From NCBI GenBank assembly GCA_964007475.1, contig CAXFZM010000364.1, positions 20,279 through 84,278 on the forward strand: 64,000 bases of DNA, given 5' to 3'. A model generated the notes under the pieces. It searched no databases and was not told where the DNA came from. It saw only the letters and a list, made by a program, of their open reading frames with translations. Below, in pieces: positions 44,269-55,182 of this stretch; the first letter of the stretch is position 1, and every line of letters begins with the position of its first letter. Position numbers and translations under genes: made by a program. Source of the DNA: Hybos culiciformis. Its lineage: Eukaryota > Arthropoda > Insecta > Diptera > Hybotidae.

Positions 44269-45301
44269 ATGTTGCGAACAATGTGCAAAAAAAATATTAA
44301 TCCAAACTGTTCAGAAACATCATTATGATATTGAAGAAAAAACAAAAAAATTGAACAACAATAATTATGTTGATAAAGCATTACACTTTATCAACCCAAT
44401 TATTTAGGTGTAATTTAATATGTCTGTAAATATTTATATGTTATATATTAAGAATGAATTTATACGGAATTTGAATATGTAGCAATTTTGGTAAAAATAA
44501 TAATGTAAGTAAGTTCCAAATAAAATATATTATGATACAAATGCTGACTAGGGACTAAAATAGTATAAAAATGCATGAATTTGAATAATAAAGTCATTAT
44601 AATTTTAGAAACAGATTAAAGTGTTTGTTCTTTTATTGTAATCCCCTTATTATTAAGGTTCCAAGTGCCTTAATAATAAAGTCAGCAGAAGTTATTGAGG
44701 TTTCAAGTGCCTTAATAATTTCATAAAACATAGGAAGTTGTTGAGGTTCAAGTGCCTTAATAATTTCATAAAAGGTGAAGATATTCCAGTCCAAGTGCTG
44801 GAATAACATTCAGGTAAATATAGTAGAGTGGATCTTTTAGTTCAAGTACTAAAACACTCTGCAATATTACCTTCAGTAATTGTTAATACATTGAATATTC
44901 TAGTCCAAGTACTAGAATATTTTGTATTGTCCAAGTGCTGGAATAACATTCAGGTAAATATAGTAGAGTGGATCTTTTAGTTCAAGTACTAAAACACTCT
45001 GCAATATTACTTTCAGTAATTGTTAATACATTGAATATTCTAGTCCAAGTACTAAAATATTTTGTATTTCAATTTTTAGCTCTTTGGCAGCAGTTCACGG
45101 TTGTTTAGTCCAAGTGCTAAACAACCCCAGCAAAGTCCGGATTTAGTGCACGTACTAAATCCACCATCAGTTCGGTATATTCATACATAATTTGATCAGG
45201 ACAGCAGTTCACGGTTGTTTAGTCCAAGTGCTAAACAACCCCAGCAAAGTCCGGATTTAGTGCACGTACTAAATCCACCATCAGTTCGGTATATTCATAC
45301 A
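44269..45301 (-). repeat. BEL 5' LTR (putative extent)
   Basis: The inner end is tgttgcgaacaatgtgc (plus), next to the primer-binding region. The outer end is placed at ttcataca, giving TGT...ACA borders of about 1,033 bp. The 44307-44460 part matches the 3' LTR fragments. The outer ~650 bp (U3) contains the hairpin series. No matching 5-bp target duplication was found, because the 3' LTR is truncated. Confidence 0.6.
44647..45276. repeat. Series of constant-loop hairpins with covarying stems
   Basis: At least eleven stem-loops. Perfect ones: 44647-44679 (12-bp stem, loop ttccaagtg), 44782-44805 (tattccag), 44835-44854 (ttttag, with a second outer agagtg/cactct stem), 44894-44921 (aatattctag), 45099-45126 (ggttgtttag) and 45139-45162 (ggatttag, loop tgcacgta). 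Exact or near copies lie at 44975, 45034, 45213 and 45253. With G-T pairs: 44692-44718 and 44738-44763. Loops are tccaagtg, tccaagta, ttcaagta, ttcaagtg or tgcacgta, nearly always 8 nt. Stems differ completely yet stay complementary. Confidence 0.9.
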
Positions 45302-45849
45302 CAAACGTTTACTTCTTCCAGCTGAAAATCCCTTGTTTTATTTTAAGTTCTTTAGTTTGAACTTATGAAAAATTTTCTGTTCAAGAAAACATGTTTAGAA
45401 AAAAAAAAACAAGTGTGTTCAATGAAGATTAAAATACAATTAATAAAAATATATTTTCGCTTATAATTTTATGCTACAAAAAAATTCTTATTTCTAAATT
45501 CTACAATAAAAAAAGCTAAATTCTACAATAAAAAAAAGAAGAGAAAATAAATTCTCATAAATTTAACGAAGAACAACAAAGAGAAAATTCTTACAATTAT
45601 GCATTTGGTTTGCCACATAAAAAATTTTTTTTTTGTTTCGCAGCAAATTTTAACTCAAGTTTCATGCTTTGTTTTTATAAGAAATAATTATGAATTCCAA
45701 AAATATGCAGTTAAGCAAAAACTTATCTGTAAAAAATTATTCTTTTGCCACTAAAGGTTCCAAAAATGTACATGAATAAAATTATTTATAAAAATTTGTA
45801 TGAATAAAAAAAATTATATGTTTAAACAATTTTTAGAATAAAAATTTTG
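45302..45849. other. AT-rich spacer
   Basis: Contains a doubled ctaaattctacaataaaaaaa (45494, 45514). No gene. Confidence 0.5.
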
Positions 45850-46190
45850 CCTTTGGCATCTAACACTAATAATAAATTCAGCAGATGTTGTTGAGGTTTC
45901 AAGTGCCTTAATAATTTCATAAAACAGAGGAATTTGTTGAGGTTTCCTGTGCGTTAATAATGTCATAAAAGATGAAGATATTCCAGTCCAAGTGCTGGAA
46001 TAACATTCAGGTAAATATAGTAGAGTGGGTCTTTTAGTTCAAGTACAAAAACACTCTGCAATTTTACCTTCAGTAATTGTTAATACATTGAATATTCTAA
46101 TCCAAGTACTAGTTCAAGTGCTAAACAACCCCAGCAAAATCCGGATTTAGTGCACGTACTAAATCCACCATCAGTTTCGGTATATTCATA
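45850..46190 (-). repeat. Second, deleted BEL LTR fragment with degenerate hairpins
   Basis: Follows the order of 44665-45300 with internal deletions: gttgaggtttcaagtgcc, attccagtccaagtgctgg, cttttagttcaagtac, then the final ggatttagtgcacgtac hairpin and tatattcata. Some stems here have decayed (for example ttttag...caaaa at 46032). Confidence 0.8.
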
Positions 46191-46279
46191 CTCCTATGTT
46201 ATCAGTTTTATTTAATTGAAAATGCAAACAAAAATGTATCTAAATACATTTGTCCGAGATTTTAATCGTTTATATAGAG

Positions 46280-46607
46280 CAGGGGTGGCCTGCCTTGAAT
46301 ATTTTTCTGGCCCACCTTTACAAAATATATTTATTTTATAATGTCCAAAGTAGTGAAAACCAATGTATTAAAAAAAATACATTATAGTGTTATATATTTT
46401 TTATAATGTTCGCTTAGTATTGTTAGTATTATATTATCTATGTAAGAATAATAGTAACAATAATAATAACTCATTATGTTTCAATTTGTGACTTCAAAAA
46501 TGCCGATGGTGCTTCTAAATCTAATATATATAATTTTACATGTGGCACGCGGAGTTATGATACATTTCCAAAGAGGCCCGCAACATCATTTGGATTGGCC
46601 ACCCCTG
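46280..46607. mobile_element. hAT MITE (328 bp)
   Basis: 11-bp terminal repeats caggggtggcc and complement. Flanking octamers atatagag and atacagac agree at 6 of 8 positions, a decayed target duplication. No ORF. Confidence 0.8.
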
Positions 46608-46873
46608 ATACAGACATAACACTATATATATAACAGCCGGCAACGCCTGAACTGTCAACAATTAAAACAAATTTCTCCGTAAAATTTTTTTTTTTTATTA
46701 TCTTTTGATAAATTATTGAAACTTTTATTGGATAATTTTTGGAGTTTTGGAGGATATTTTATATTTTATTAATTTCGTTATTGGAGATTTGATCATTCTA
46801 GAGTTTTTTTTTTGAGAAACTTTCATCTTTTCCTGAATTATCTTTGTGCTGTTCCTGACTATTGTGTAATATA

Positions 46874-48294
46874 ATGGCGGGAAAAAAACCATCAACAAAG
46901 AATAAAGATTTAGCAACTAATTCTTGTGGTGAATATCTTCGGAAGGTTGAGAATGTGAAGGCTTTGTTCTGCTCAGGATGTAGCAAATGAATCCACTTTC
47001 GGTGCACTAAATTATAGAAAACAGTTTTTGACGACTACTATAAAAAAAGTAGACATTAAACTGTTTCGCTGTTTTGGTTGCAGGTCAAAAAACAAATCAA
47101 GTAGACATTCTCTTCCAGTTAGGAAATCATTTCCTACTACTTCTAAAATCTCATTAGACGTGAGTAATATTAATACAAATAAACGTCATCAAAGGTAACC
47201 TAACTTAAGCGATAGTTATGTGACAAAAATTAACGAAAGATTCCATCTCAACAAGATATTCGAAACAAAAGCCACTTCGGATTTAATTACGATTAACGGT
47301 AGCCAGCATCGAACAACTGATGATAATAATAATGGTAGCCAGCATCGAACAACTGAAGATAAGAATAATAATAATAAGGAAGTAGTGACAGAAATTCGAG
47401 ATTTAATGATTAGAATTCTTGCGGAAATTAAGGTTCTCCACAATAAATGTGACAGTATTATGAATGACTAATAAATGGTAAAATTGCCGATGGTTGAACG
47501 AATTAAGCTTACTGACGAATATAATATTCGAATATTGTACGCAAAAAGGATGCGGTAGTTTTAGTGACTTTTTAAAACATAGACTTGTAGACTCTGCTGG
47601 CTTAATTCCAAATAGCAATCATCTTCTCTTAAATCCTACAATAACTGGCTTGATTCCAAATAGCAATCCTCTTCCCTTTAATCCTTCAATAATTTTTGAC
47701 GTAGATAGCAATGCTAACAGAAATAGTAATAATATATCTCCCCTAACTAATAATAATATTATTGTAACAGATAATTTAAATTTTACAAAGAGACATAGAA
47801 ATAATGATTCTTCTAACACAAGAAGTAATAAAGACAGAAGTAAAGACCGTTGTAACACAGATATAGCTCAAAGTAATAAGAATTCTATTAACAGGGGTAA
47901 AGGGATAGCAATCGAACAGTAACTAAATTAGGTTCCAATAGTAGTAACAATTAAAATATCATTTACTCGAATGACTTAAATGATAATATATATTATTCTA
48001 GCAATAATCAAGAAATAAATAATGATTATAATTCTAGGAACAATTTTCATATTTTAGATTTGAATCAGGCTGGCAGCAACCAAGATTTAAACCATAGTAA
48101 AATCGAAACTTATGTGCGATACCACGATGAGACCAATTTTTATTTTAAGGATGAATCCGGAAACTAAAGGTGACACTATTATAGACTACCTCAAAAAAAA
48201 GCATTACTTAGAGACTGATAATATTAAATGTCATAGAATTAATAGGACTAACAGTAGAGTTGCTTCGTTTAGATTAGTAGTACCGAATCAGTAA
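46874..48294 (+). pseudogene. LINE ORF1 with PHD-like finger
   Basis: Starts MAGKKPSTKNKDL. The finger reads C-G...ALFCSGCSK, stop, IHFRCTKL; a TGA at 46988 replaces the usual Trp before the IHFRC ligands. Later segments are an acidic/coiled region (EIRDLMIRILAEIKVLHNKCDS, 47220-47471), an Asn/Ser-rich linker (47494-47922) and a C-terminal block (FILRMNPETKGDTIIDYL, 48112-48294). Several stops and frame changes separate them. Confidence 0.75.
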
Positions 48295-48409
48295 TTTAAT
48301 TTAATAGTTTCCGCAGATATTTGGTCACGATTTACATTATTTGTAAAAGAATTCCCTCATTATAAAAGACCTGCTTCTAGTATATCCATAGGATCCCTCA
48401 CACAGAACC

Positions 48410-51150
48410 AAAAAAACTAAGTAGTATATGCCTTTACTTTGAAAATGTAATTGGATTACGAACCATCCCAAACAAAATTTTTCTTGCATCTCAAACGTTT
48501 TCTTACAATATTTATGCTTTCACAGAGACCTGGCTGCAGGATGGTATAAGAAATGGGGAATTGTTTGGACCTGGTTTTCAAACTTTTAGAAAAGATAGAC
48601 ATTCACAAGCTGTAGGTGTTCCTCCGGTTGGTGATGGAGTTCTTATTGCAGTGGATGCAGAAATTGATGCTGAACTTCTTACCATTTTTCCCGCGTTATC
48701 TTACTCTGATTAGGAACGTTTATTTGTTGAGATAAAATTTCTAAAATACCTTCTTTATATTGTTGTTTGTTACATCCCTCCGGGGTCTGCCACGGAAGTT
48801 TATTCAAGTCTGTGTAGTTGTATACTGCATATTTCAGTTGTGTTCGGACGATGATATAATAGTTTTGGGCGATTTAAATCTGCCGCATTTGACTTGGGTA
48901 CCCTCTCATACCTTGAGTTTCTTTATAGCTTAAGTTTCTTATAGCTCATCAAGCATTATAGCTTGAGTTTCTTATAGCTCATCAAGCATTATAGCTTGAG
49001 TTTCTTATAGCTCATCAAGCATTGAATGTGATTTTTGTGACGATTTTTCATCTAACTCATTGTATCAGATTTCGGCAATAAAAATTATTAATGATAGACA
49101 ACTTTATTTAGTTTTTACATCAGATCCAGATAATATGTTAGCACTCCAGCAGTAGATATTGTTGTTGGATCGGATATGCACCATCGTCCTATTTGCCTTT
49201 CATTTTTAATTAACAGTAACATAGAACCTGAATATTGCTCTACATTTTGTTATAATTTTAATAAAACAAACTTTGATTTGCTTCATTTCCATTTGTACTC
49301 CCCTGAGTTTCAATCGTGCTTAAACATGCAAGACTTTACAGCCGGATTTAATTGTTTTTATAATTATCTTTATTTTTATTTTTCAATCACAGTACCCCTA
49401 GTAAGAGTAAAAAATGTATCTGACGCTCCCACGTGGTATAGCCGAGATCTTAAAACCCTAAAAAATAAAAGGAATAGAGCATGGGAGAAGTGTCTTATTA
49501 CCCAGGACGAAAATGATCATCAACGATTTGCGGTTCTTTTTACTGAATTCAAAGAAAATCTTGAGAATGCGTACAATAACTATACATTACATGGTTGTTG
49601 ATTTGATATCCAATCCCCGGAAATTTTGGAAAATTTGTAAGCATAAAAAAGAAAAATGATGGGTTCCCCACATCATTACAATTTAATGATAAGAGCTCGC
49701 AAAGCTCGTACGAAATCGCAAATTAATTTTCTGAGTTTTATCAAAAAGTTATTCTGTGAACTCGAGTTTTCAGGTCGATTATAATTATTTTCAGTATTTG
49801 GAAACTTTTCCAAAAACATCATCTTGGAGTGCCTGCACTGGTGTTAAAGATGTGTAGTGCACCATTATGTGGAATTGTTGCCATTCTCTTTGATTATTCA
49901 ATTAGGCTAGCACAATTCCCCTAGATCTGGAAATCCACGTTTATTAGACCATTAAACAAAAGTGGAAATAAGTCTGATGTCTGTAATTACAGACCTATAG
50001 ATAAACTCTCGATTCTTCCGAAATTATTTGAAAAAATGGTGTTTAAACATTTGTATTTCCATTGTAAACCATTTTTGGATGAATTCTAGCACGGCTTTAT
50101 CAAGGGCAGATCTACCACCACAAGTCTCGTGGAATATGGAGAGCGGACGTCAATCAGATGTCATTTACACAGACTTCAGTAAAGCATTTGGTGTCATCTC
50201 CCATCAACTTATTATATTCAAATTACACGCATTAGGTTTCCCTTCTCCATTTACTCAGTGGATCTCTTCTTATTTGCGGGATAAGAAATATTGTTCAATT
50301 CCGTTTTGTAGTATCAAAAGAATTCGTTGCGTTGTCGGGAGTCCCACAAGGTAGCCATGTTGGGCCATTATTGTTTGTTATTACGCTCAATGACGTTGTC
50401 AGAATCAGCAAGCATACCACCATCAATAAATATGCTGAAGACATGAAGATATTCAGACCAGTTAGAGATTCTATTGATTGTACTCTTCTTCTTATAGACA
50501 TTGACCACTTTTATGAATGGTGTATAAAGAATAACTTGATAATTAACCCAACAAAATGTCAACATTTACTCGGAACTTGAATCCAATTCAATCTCTTTAT
50601 AAAATTGGTGGCACTATTGTTCCTAAAAGTAAAGTACTAAAGGATGCGATACAAAGCTGAATTTCCGATCTCGTATTAATTCCATTATAAATAGAGGAAA
50701 TTCCATGCTGGGCTTTGTTAAAAGATGGGCACGGGAATTTGATGATCCTAGAGTTACTAAATCGCTTTTCTCTAGTCTAGTAAGGCCTTTACCCGAATTT
50801 TCCAGTCAGGTATGGTCCCCCACTATGAGGTTGATATTAGAAGAGTTGAATTAGTACAGCGAAAATTTTCTATTTTTGCCATTAGAGGCATGTCATTCCC
50901 TCTAGTGCAGGAGGATCCTTCATCGGTAATCATTTGCTACTCAAAAAGACTTGAGTTAGGAAAACTTAGCTCGTTGGCGAAACGTAGACAGGTAGCAGAC
51001 ATTGTATTTGTGCATCAACTCCTTCAGGGTGCAATATTGTCATCCCAAATACTTGGTCGAATTGGCTTTCGTTACATTGAAAAGCACCGTACAGTTTACG
51101 GCAGACACGAACCGGTTTCTAGAATGTTAATACAGATAAATGCTTGTTAG
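48410..51150 (+). pseudogene. LINE ORF2: endonuclease and reverse transcriptase
   Basis: Endonuclease start LRTIPNKIF...IYAFTETWLQDG at about 48455, followed by GDGVLIAVDAEI and VVCYIPPGS. Linker 49176-49601 has DAPTWYSRDLKTLKNKRNRAWEK. RT motifs are CNYRPIDKLSILPKLFEKM (49980), GFIKGRSTTTSLVEY (50093), VIYTDFSKAFGVI (50160), SGVPQGSHVGPLLFVI (50335) and KYAEDMKIF (50430). The last stands where FADD/YADD is expected, so the catalytic pair is lost. The C-terminal part 50812-51150 ends in the IEKHRTVYGRHEP region. Stops and frame changes are frequent. Confidence 0.85.
48912..49023. repeat. Three-copy ~36-bp repeat inside LINE ORF2
   Basis: Units of tatagcttgagtttcttatag followed by ctcatcaagcat, inside the endonuclease region. 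Confidence 0.9.
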
Positions 51151-51480
51151 GCTAGTTTTGATCTTCATCTTAATAAAAACTCTTTAAAAACATTGCTTTA
51201 TGAGGTTTAGATTTGGTTGCTGCGTTGCTGCTGATTGTGAACGTAAAGAGAAAATTAAAGTGAAACAAGAACATAAATTAAAGTAGAGTTTGTAGATTGC
51301 TATTATTTTTATTTCTGTATATTTGATTTGCAGTATTACATTGTAACTGTTTGGTATTGTATTTATTATTTTGTAATTATTATATTTCATTGCTTTTAGT
51401 GGTAAATTAGTTTTATTACTTACTGCTTGTATATTAGTAAAGTGGTTTTTGCTGCTTACTGCTTTGTATATTTCAAAAAA

Positions 51481-51698
51481 AAATTATGAACTCATAGAAA
51501 TTTTATAGTAACAAAATTACCTAAGGTATTTTTTTCGATAGCATGTCCTTGAAATTATTATTTAATTTCATTTATTTCGTTAGAATATCACACAAACGTG
51601 TATTTATTTATTTTAATAAAATTAACTTACTGACAGGCTTCATTCTTTTTATAAACAACATCATTTTTTTGCTCAACCATTTTCTTTCGTTTTCTTTA
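51481..51698. other. AT-rich sequence, possible intron end
   Basis: Ends with a clear polypyrimidine tract and AG (tttctttcgttttctttag). Otherwise nothing recognised. Confidence 0.4.
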
Positions 51699-51809
51699 GA
51701 CGGTGTCATTGGCCCAAAAACTTTTGTAGAAAAATTTTCAGCACTATCAATTCGTCGAATTTTTGACGGTGGTGGGGCCGCTGAAGTGGCAGAAGCCATT
51801 CATTTTTGA
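51699..51809 (+). CDS. Possible terminal exon, unrecognised
   Basis: Downstream of a good acceptor, about 36 codons read GVIGPKTFVEKFSALS ... FDGGGAAEVAEAIHF and stop at 51807-51809. An aataaa signal follows 13 bp later. GC content is clearly above the surroundings. The minus strand of the same stretch is also open (starts MASATSAAPPP), so the strand is not certain. No family recognised. Confidence 0.3.
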   Translation, partial: DGVIGPKTFVEKFSALSIRRIFDGGGAAEVAEAIHF

Positions 51810-52054
51810 AGACCATTCTTTGAATAAAATAAAAATAAAAATAATTATTAACTCATAAAATTATCTAATGTAATATTTTGTATTTTGAATTGAAATGAGC
51901 TTGATCTAAGCTAACTAAATAAATAAATAAATAAATACATAAATATTTAATCTAACATACTTATTTGTCGAAAGAATTTTATCGTAGTGTGTATTTAATA
52001 CATAAGAGCTACATATTTTATTAAAAAATTTAAGAAATTGTCAGATGAAAACAA
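51810..52054. other. AT-rich spacer with aaat microsatellite
   Basis: taaataaataaataaatac run at 51916-51945; otherwise featureless. Confidence 0.6.
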
Positions 52055-52224
52055 CACTCTAGAAAATCGATAGTTTTGGTCGTAATTTTACGTCGATTAT
52101 CATGGTAATTTTTGATGTAATATTACCCTCGTTATTTAAAATTGAACCGATAAAGGCGTAAAAAAAATAAAAATCACAAAAAATAGTAAAATTGTACAAG
52201 TTGTGTATTTTTTACATTAAAAAT

Positions 52225-52720
52225 AAGGGTAAATTTATTCGTTTTTGTTTAAAAATTTACTCTTTTTGTATAAATTTACCCTTGTTGGCTTAAAAATATG
52301 CACTGCTTGGTTTAAACTTAAAATTTTTGACTTAAAAATATAAGCTCATTGGTGTAAGCTTACACTCCTTGGTTTAATTATCTGAACTCCCTGTTGTTAA
52401 CTTACATCCTGCGGCTTAATAATATGTGCTCTGATATAAATTTACATTATATGATTTAAAAATATACACGCCGTTTTGTAAGCATACGCTTTGTTGCTTA
52501 ACATTGTACACTCTTGGTCTAAATTTACACCTGTGGTTTAATAATGAAAACTCTCTGGTTTAAACTTAAACTCTGTGGTTTAATACTGTTGTACTCTATG
52601 CTGTAAACTTACATTCTATGGTTTAATGTATAGACCCTCCAGTGTAAACTTAAACTCTGTAGTTTAATGTGTACACTCCAGGTGTAATTTTAAACTCTGG
52701 GATTGAAAAAAGTACATCAG
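52225..52720. repeat. Degenerate ~58-bp tandem array
   Basis: Eight to nine divergent units built around tggtttaa, taaacttacactc and aatatacactc words. Confidence 0.7.
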
Positions 52721-52821
52721 AGTTGTAAGTTGTAAGCATATTGTAAATCGCCAACACACCACACAGAAAATGTGTATACCAAATTAATATTTTCTATTTT
52801 ATATGGTTTTTAAATTTCAAT

Positions 52822-52895
52822 ACCGTGGCCTAGTGGTAGTGTTGGCTGATTGCAATGCTAAGGACAGGACGCAGGTTCGAATCCCGAAGACGGCA
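52822..52895 (+). ncRNA. tRNA-like sequence with Pol III A and B boxes
   Basis: tggcctagtgg fits the A-box consensus TRGCNNAGYNGG (or YGG form), and ggttcgaatcc fits the B box GGTTCGANTCC exactly. The acceptor-like ends (taccg...cggca) nearly pair. The anticodon arm is irregular (10-nt loop) and the T stem is poor, so this is a tRNA-derived promoter unit and not a working tRNA gene. Confidence 0.7.
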
Positions 52896-53095
52896 TAAGA
52901 AAAATTCAATAAGAAGAAATTAGAAACAAAATTTAAATAATAAAAAAAAACAAAAAAAAAAAAAAAAATTCGAAAAAAAAAAATTCAAAAAAAAAGAAAA
53001 TCAAAAAAAAAAAATTCAAAAAAAAAATTATAATAAAAAAGTTCAAAAAAAGAAAAAAAAAAAAGAAATCCAAAAAATTTTTTATTTAATTTTTC

Positions 53096-53168
53096 TTATG
53101 CCGGGGAGTCGAACCTGCGTCCTTAGCATTGTAATCCGCCAACGCTACCACTCAGCCACGGTATTAAA
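53096..53168 (-). ncRNA. Second tRNA-like sequence, opposite strand
   Basis: Minus strand has tggctgagtgg (A box) and ggttcgactcc (B box), both intact. It is about 80% identical to the copy at 52822 and transcribes toward it. A T-run (ttttttgg, minus) about 10-20 bp downstream would terminate Pol III. Confidence 0.7.
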
Positions 53169-53389
53169 ATTTAAAAATTTTTTACGTCTTTTTGGTGTAA
53201 ATTTAAATTACAACCTTTTGGCGTAACTTTTTGTTTAATATTACGATTTTATGTTGAAATTTTTGCTATTGGAAGTAATTTTGCGTTAATTTCGCGTAAA
53301 CTTTGATGTAAAATTATTCTTTTTTAGAGTAATTTTACGTTACACCAAAATGCGTAAATATTTTGTGTTACACATGCAGAGTAAATTTA

Positions 53390-53429
53390 TCACGATTATC
53401 GATGGTAATAAATTGCCATCGATAATCGT
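53390..53429. repeat. Perfect 15-bp hairpin
   Basis: cacgattatcgatgg pairs with ccatcgataatcgtg across a 10-nt loop. Confidence 0.9.
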
Positions 53430-53740
53430 GGTAATTTTACATCAACAACTTTCTAGAGTGAATATCAAAGAATAGTAACATACATTTATAATGTTTTGGA
53501 AATTAATTAACAACTGGAAAATATCTGAGTCCTCAGAATTTAGTACATATAATAAAAGCGAAATTTTCAGTGAAAAATGAAATAGTTTATAATACTATAT
53601 ATATACTATAATAATAATAGATAGACGATAAAAATTCCACTTCTTAGGAAACGTTAAAAATAACTTTAAAAAAAATGTACATTACATTTACAAATAAATT
53701 GTACCAATCGCTAGCTCGAACTATATTATTTGCTAATTAA

Positions 53741-53867
53741 GTTTTACTTTATATTTACGATTATAAAATGTAAATACGATGAATCTACAATGGTAGCCTT
53801 TCTGAAGTTTTACTTTATATTTACGATTATAAAATGTAAATACGATGAATCTACAATGGTAGCCTTT
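53741..53867. repeat. Two-copy 63-bp tandem repeat
   Basis: gttttactttatatttacg ... atggtagcctttct is present twice in direct succession. Confidence 0.9.
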
Positions 53868-54840
53868 CTTGATTTTTTTTCTTACATTTTTTCAAAAAAT
53901 ATTTTTTACATGAAAAAAAATTTTAAATAAAGTTTCAATCAAGTTGTATAAGTTTTCCTTATTTCAATCAAAGAAAGGATCTTAGACACACGGGAGTAGT
54001 TTGACTTAATTTCGTAGGGCGGCTTTTTAATTTTAGATCAACAGAATGTTTATTGAAAATTTCAGGTAAGAAATAAATTTTAATTACGAAAATCGTCTAA
54101 TACGGCTTTATTTATCATATACCATCACTTATTTTATTTTTCAACTCAAAAAAATTCAAAAGGAATGAAAGATTGAAAATTTTAATAATATGTAATCATA
54201 TTTATTAATTTTTTTATTATTATTCGTTACATTAATATAATTTCAGTTAAATATCTTTCAGTTAAATATCTATCTTATTTCAAAAATTTTATTAACTGAT
54301 TAATACTTTTTTTACAAATTGCAAAATTTATATAAAATAAAAAAAAAATCATGCATTAATTAAAAAAAAGTGAAGAACATAGTTTTCCAAAATAAGAATA
54401 AAATAATATTATATGAATTATACAATTATATAATATTTATATCAAACATTATTAATATTTTTTTTGCTTTGAGTGAGATTTAGCAACATAACATATTTTT
54501 AACTTATATACCGTTTTTTACATTATTTATTTTATTTCTTAAGTAAATTTATAAAAGAAAAATTTTAATATTTTCAACAAAAATACATTATTTTAATGTA
54601 TGTAATTTTTTTTTATTTTAAAATCAATTGCAAAACAACTCAATAAGTAAATAGTAAATTCTACCTAGGAACGAACTTGCACAAAACTACTTATATTAAA
54701 CCATATAAAAAAAATTATGAAAAAATATATTTTAATAATTTAACAAAAATACATTATTTTAATGTATGTAGTTTTTTGTATTGAAATATTCAGCAACTTA
54801 CACAAAACTACTTACATAAAATAAAATAAAAATAAAAATA
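53868..54840. other. AT-rich stretch with a dispersed duplicate
   Basis: caaaaatacattattttaat plus gtatgta occurs at 54580 and 54745, and cacaaaactactta at 54681 and 54801. No coding region. Confidence 0.6.
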
Positions 54841-54844
54841 AAAA

Positions 54845-55110
54845 TTTTGCAGCAAAAATTGGCGATACTGCAGCTTGCGTGAACCACTCAGAATCGGATA
54901 AAACTTGGAGAGGGGGTAAACGTGCCCAAACCTCCAAAACCAAACACAATTCTTGCGGCAAAGGTCCAGTTTTGGGGACATGAAAACTTTGGGGGTCATA
55001 TCTCCGAAACGGGGCCTTTGCCCCAAAAACAGTTTTGGATTTTAATGGTTTGGGCACCACTTCTACCGTCCACCAAGTCTCAGCCGATTTTGAGTGGTTC
55101 ACGTAAACTA
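54845..55110. mobile_element. Small foldback repeat (module B)
   Basis: 54870-54985 and 55000-55107 are imperfect inverted copies, both with cgtgaaccactca, ataaaacttgg or gagacttgg, tgcccaaac and a caaaggccc-type end. The same module appears in the TTAA element (2800-2895, 12375-12465) and at 56480-56720. Confidence 0.75.
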
Positions 55111-55182
55111 CTAAAATTAATTGAAATATATTTTCTGGTAAATAACGTATACATAACATAACATGAAAAGAATTATACTTAC

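Larger units (their letters stand above)
26694..45301 (-). mobile_element. BEL/Pao LTR retrotransposon, split and degenerate
   Basis: Read on the minus strand: 5' LTR (45301-44269), leader, gag (44050-42924), protease (42985-42660), RT (42680-41490), then RNase H-integrase (30872-28853), env-like gene (28482-27214) and a 3' LTR fragment (26866-26694). The 10.6 kb between RT and RNase H is foreign: MITEs plus a gypsy element. About 100-150 codons of pol (the connection domain and start of RNase H) are missing at that junction. Frameshifts and stops are scattered through gag, pol and env. A BEL element with a fusion-type env is a less common arrangement. Confidence 0.85.
46608..51480 (+). mobile_element. 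Non-LTR retrotransposon (CR1/Jockey-type), degenerate
   Basis: 5' leader, ORF1 with a PHD-like finger, ORF2 with APE-type endonuclease and RT, and an AT-rich tail, all on the plus strand and all carrying stops and frameshifts. A PHD-containing ORF1 points to the CR1 group rather than Jockey proper; the clade is not certain. No flanking target duplication was identified. Confidence 0.8.
52055..53459. mobile_element. TIR element containing converging tRNA-like promoters
   Basis: Perfect 11-bp ends cactctagaaa and complement (52055-52065, 53449-53459). The adjoining regions hold further inverted material (tcgattatcatggtaattt and a complement near 53390-53440). The interior holds a degenerate ~58-bp tandem array, an A-rich centre and two tRNA-like segments in inverted orientation. 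No transposase and no clear target duplication. Confidence 0.65.

Noticed and set aside
52822..53168. Functional tRNA genes
   Set aside because: Pol III boxes are intact, but the anticodon arm has an oversized loop and the T and acceptor stems are poor, so no anticodon can be assigned.
53730..53930. 66-aa ORF with a duplicated segment
   Set aside because: It is simply the two-copy 63-bp tandem repeat read in frame; no other coding evidence.
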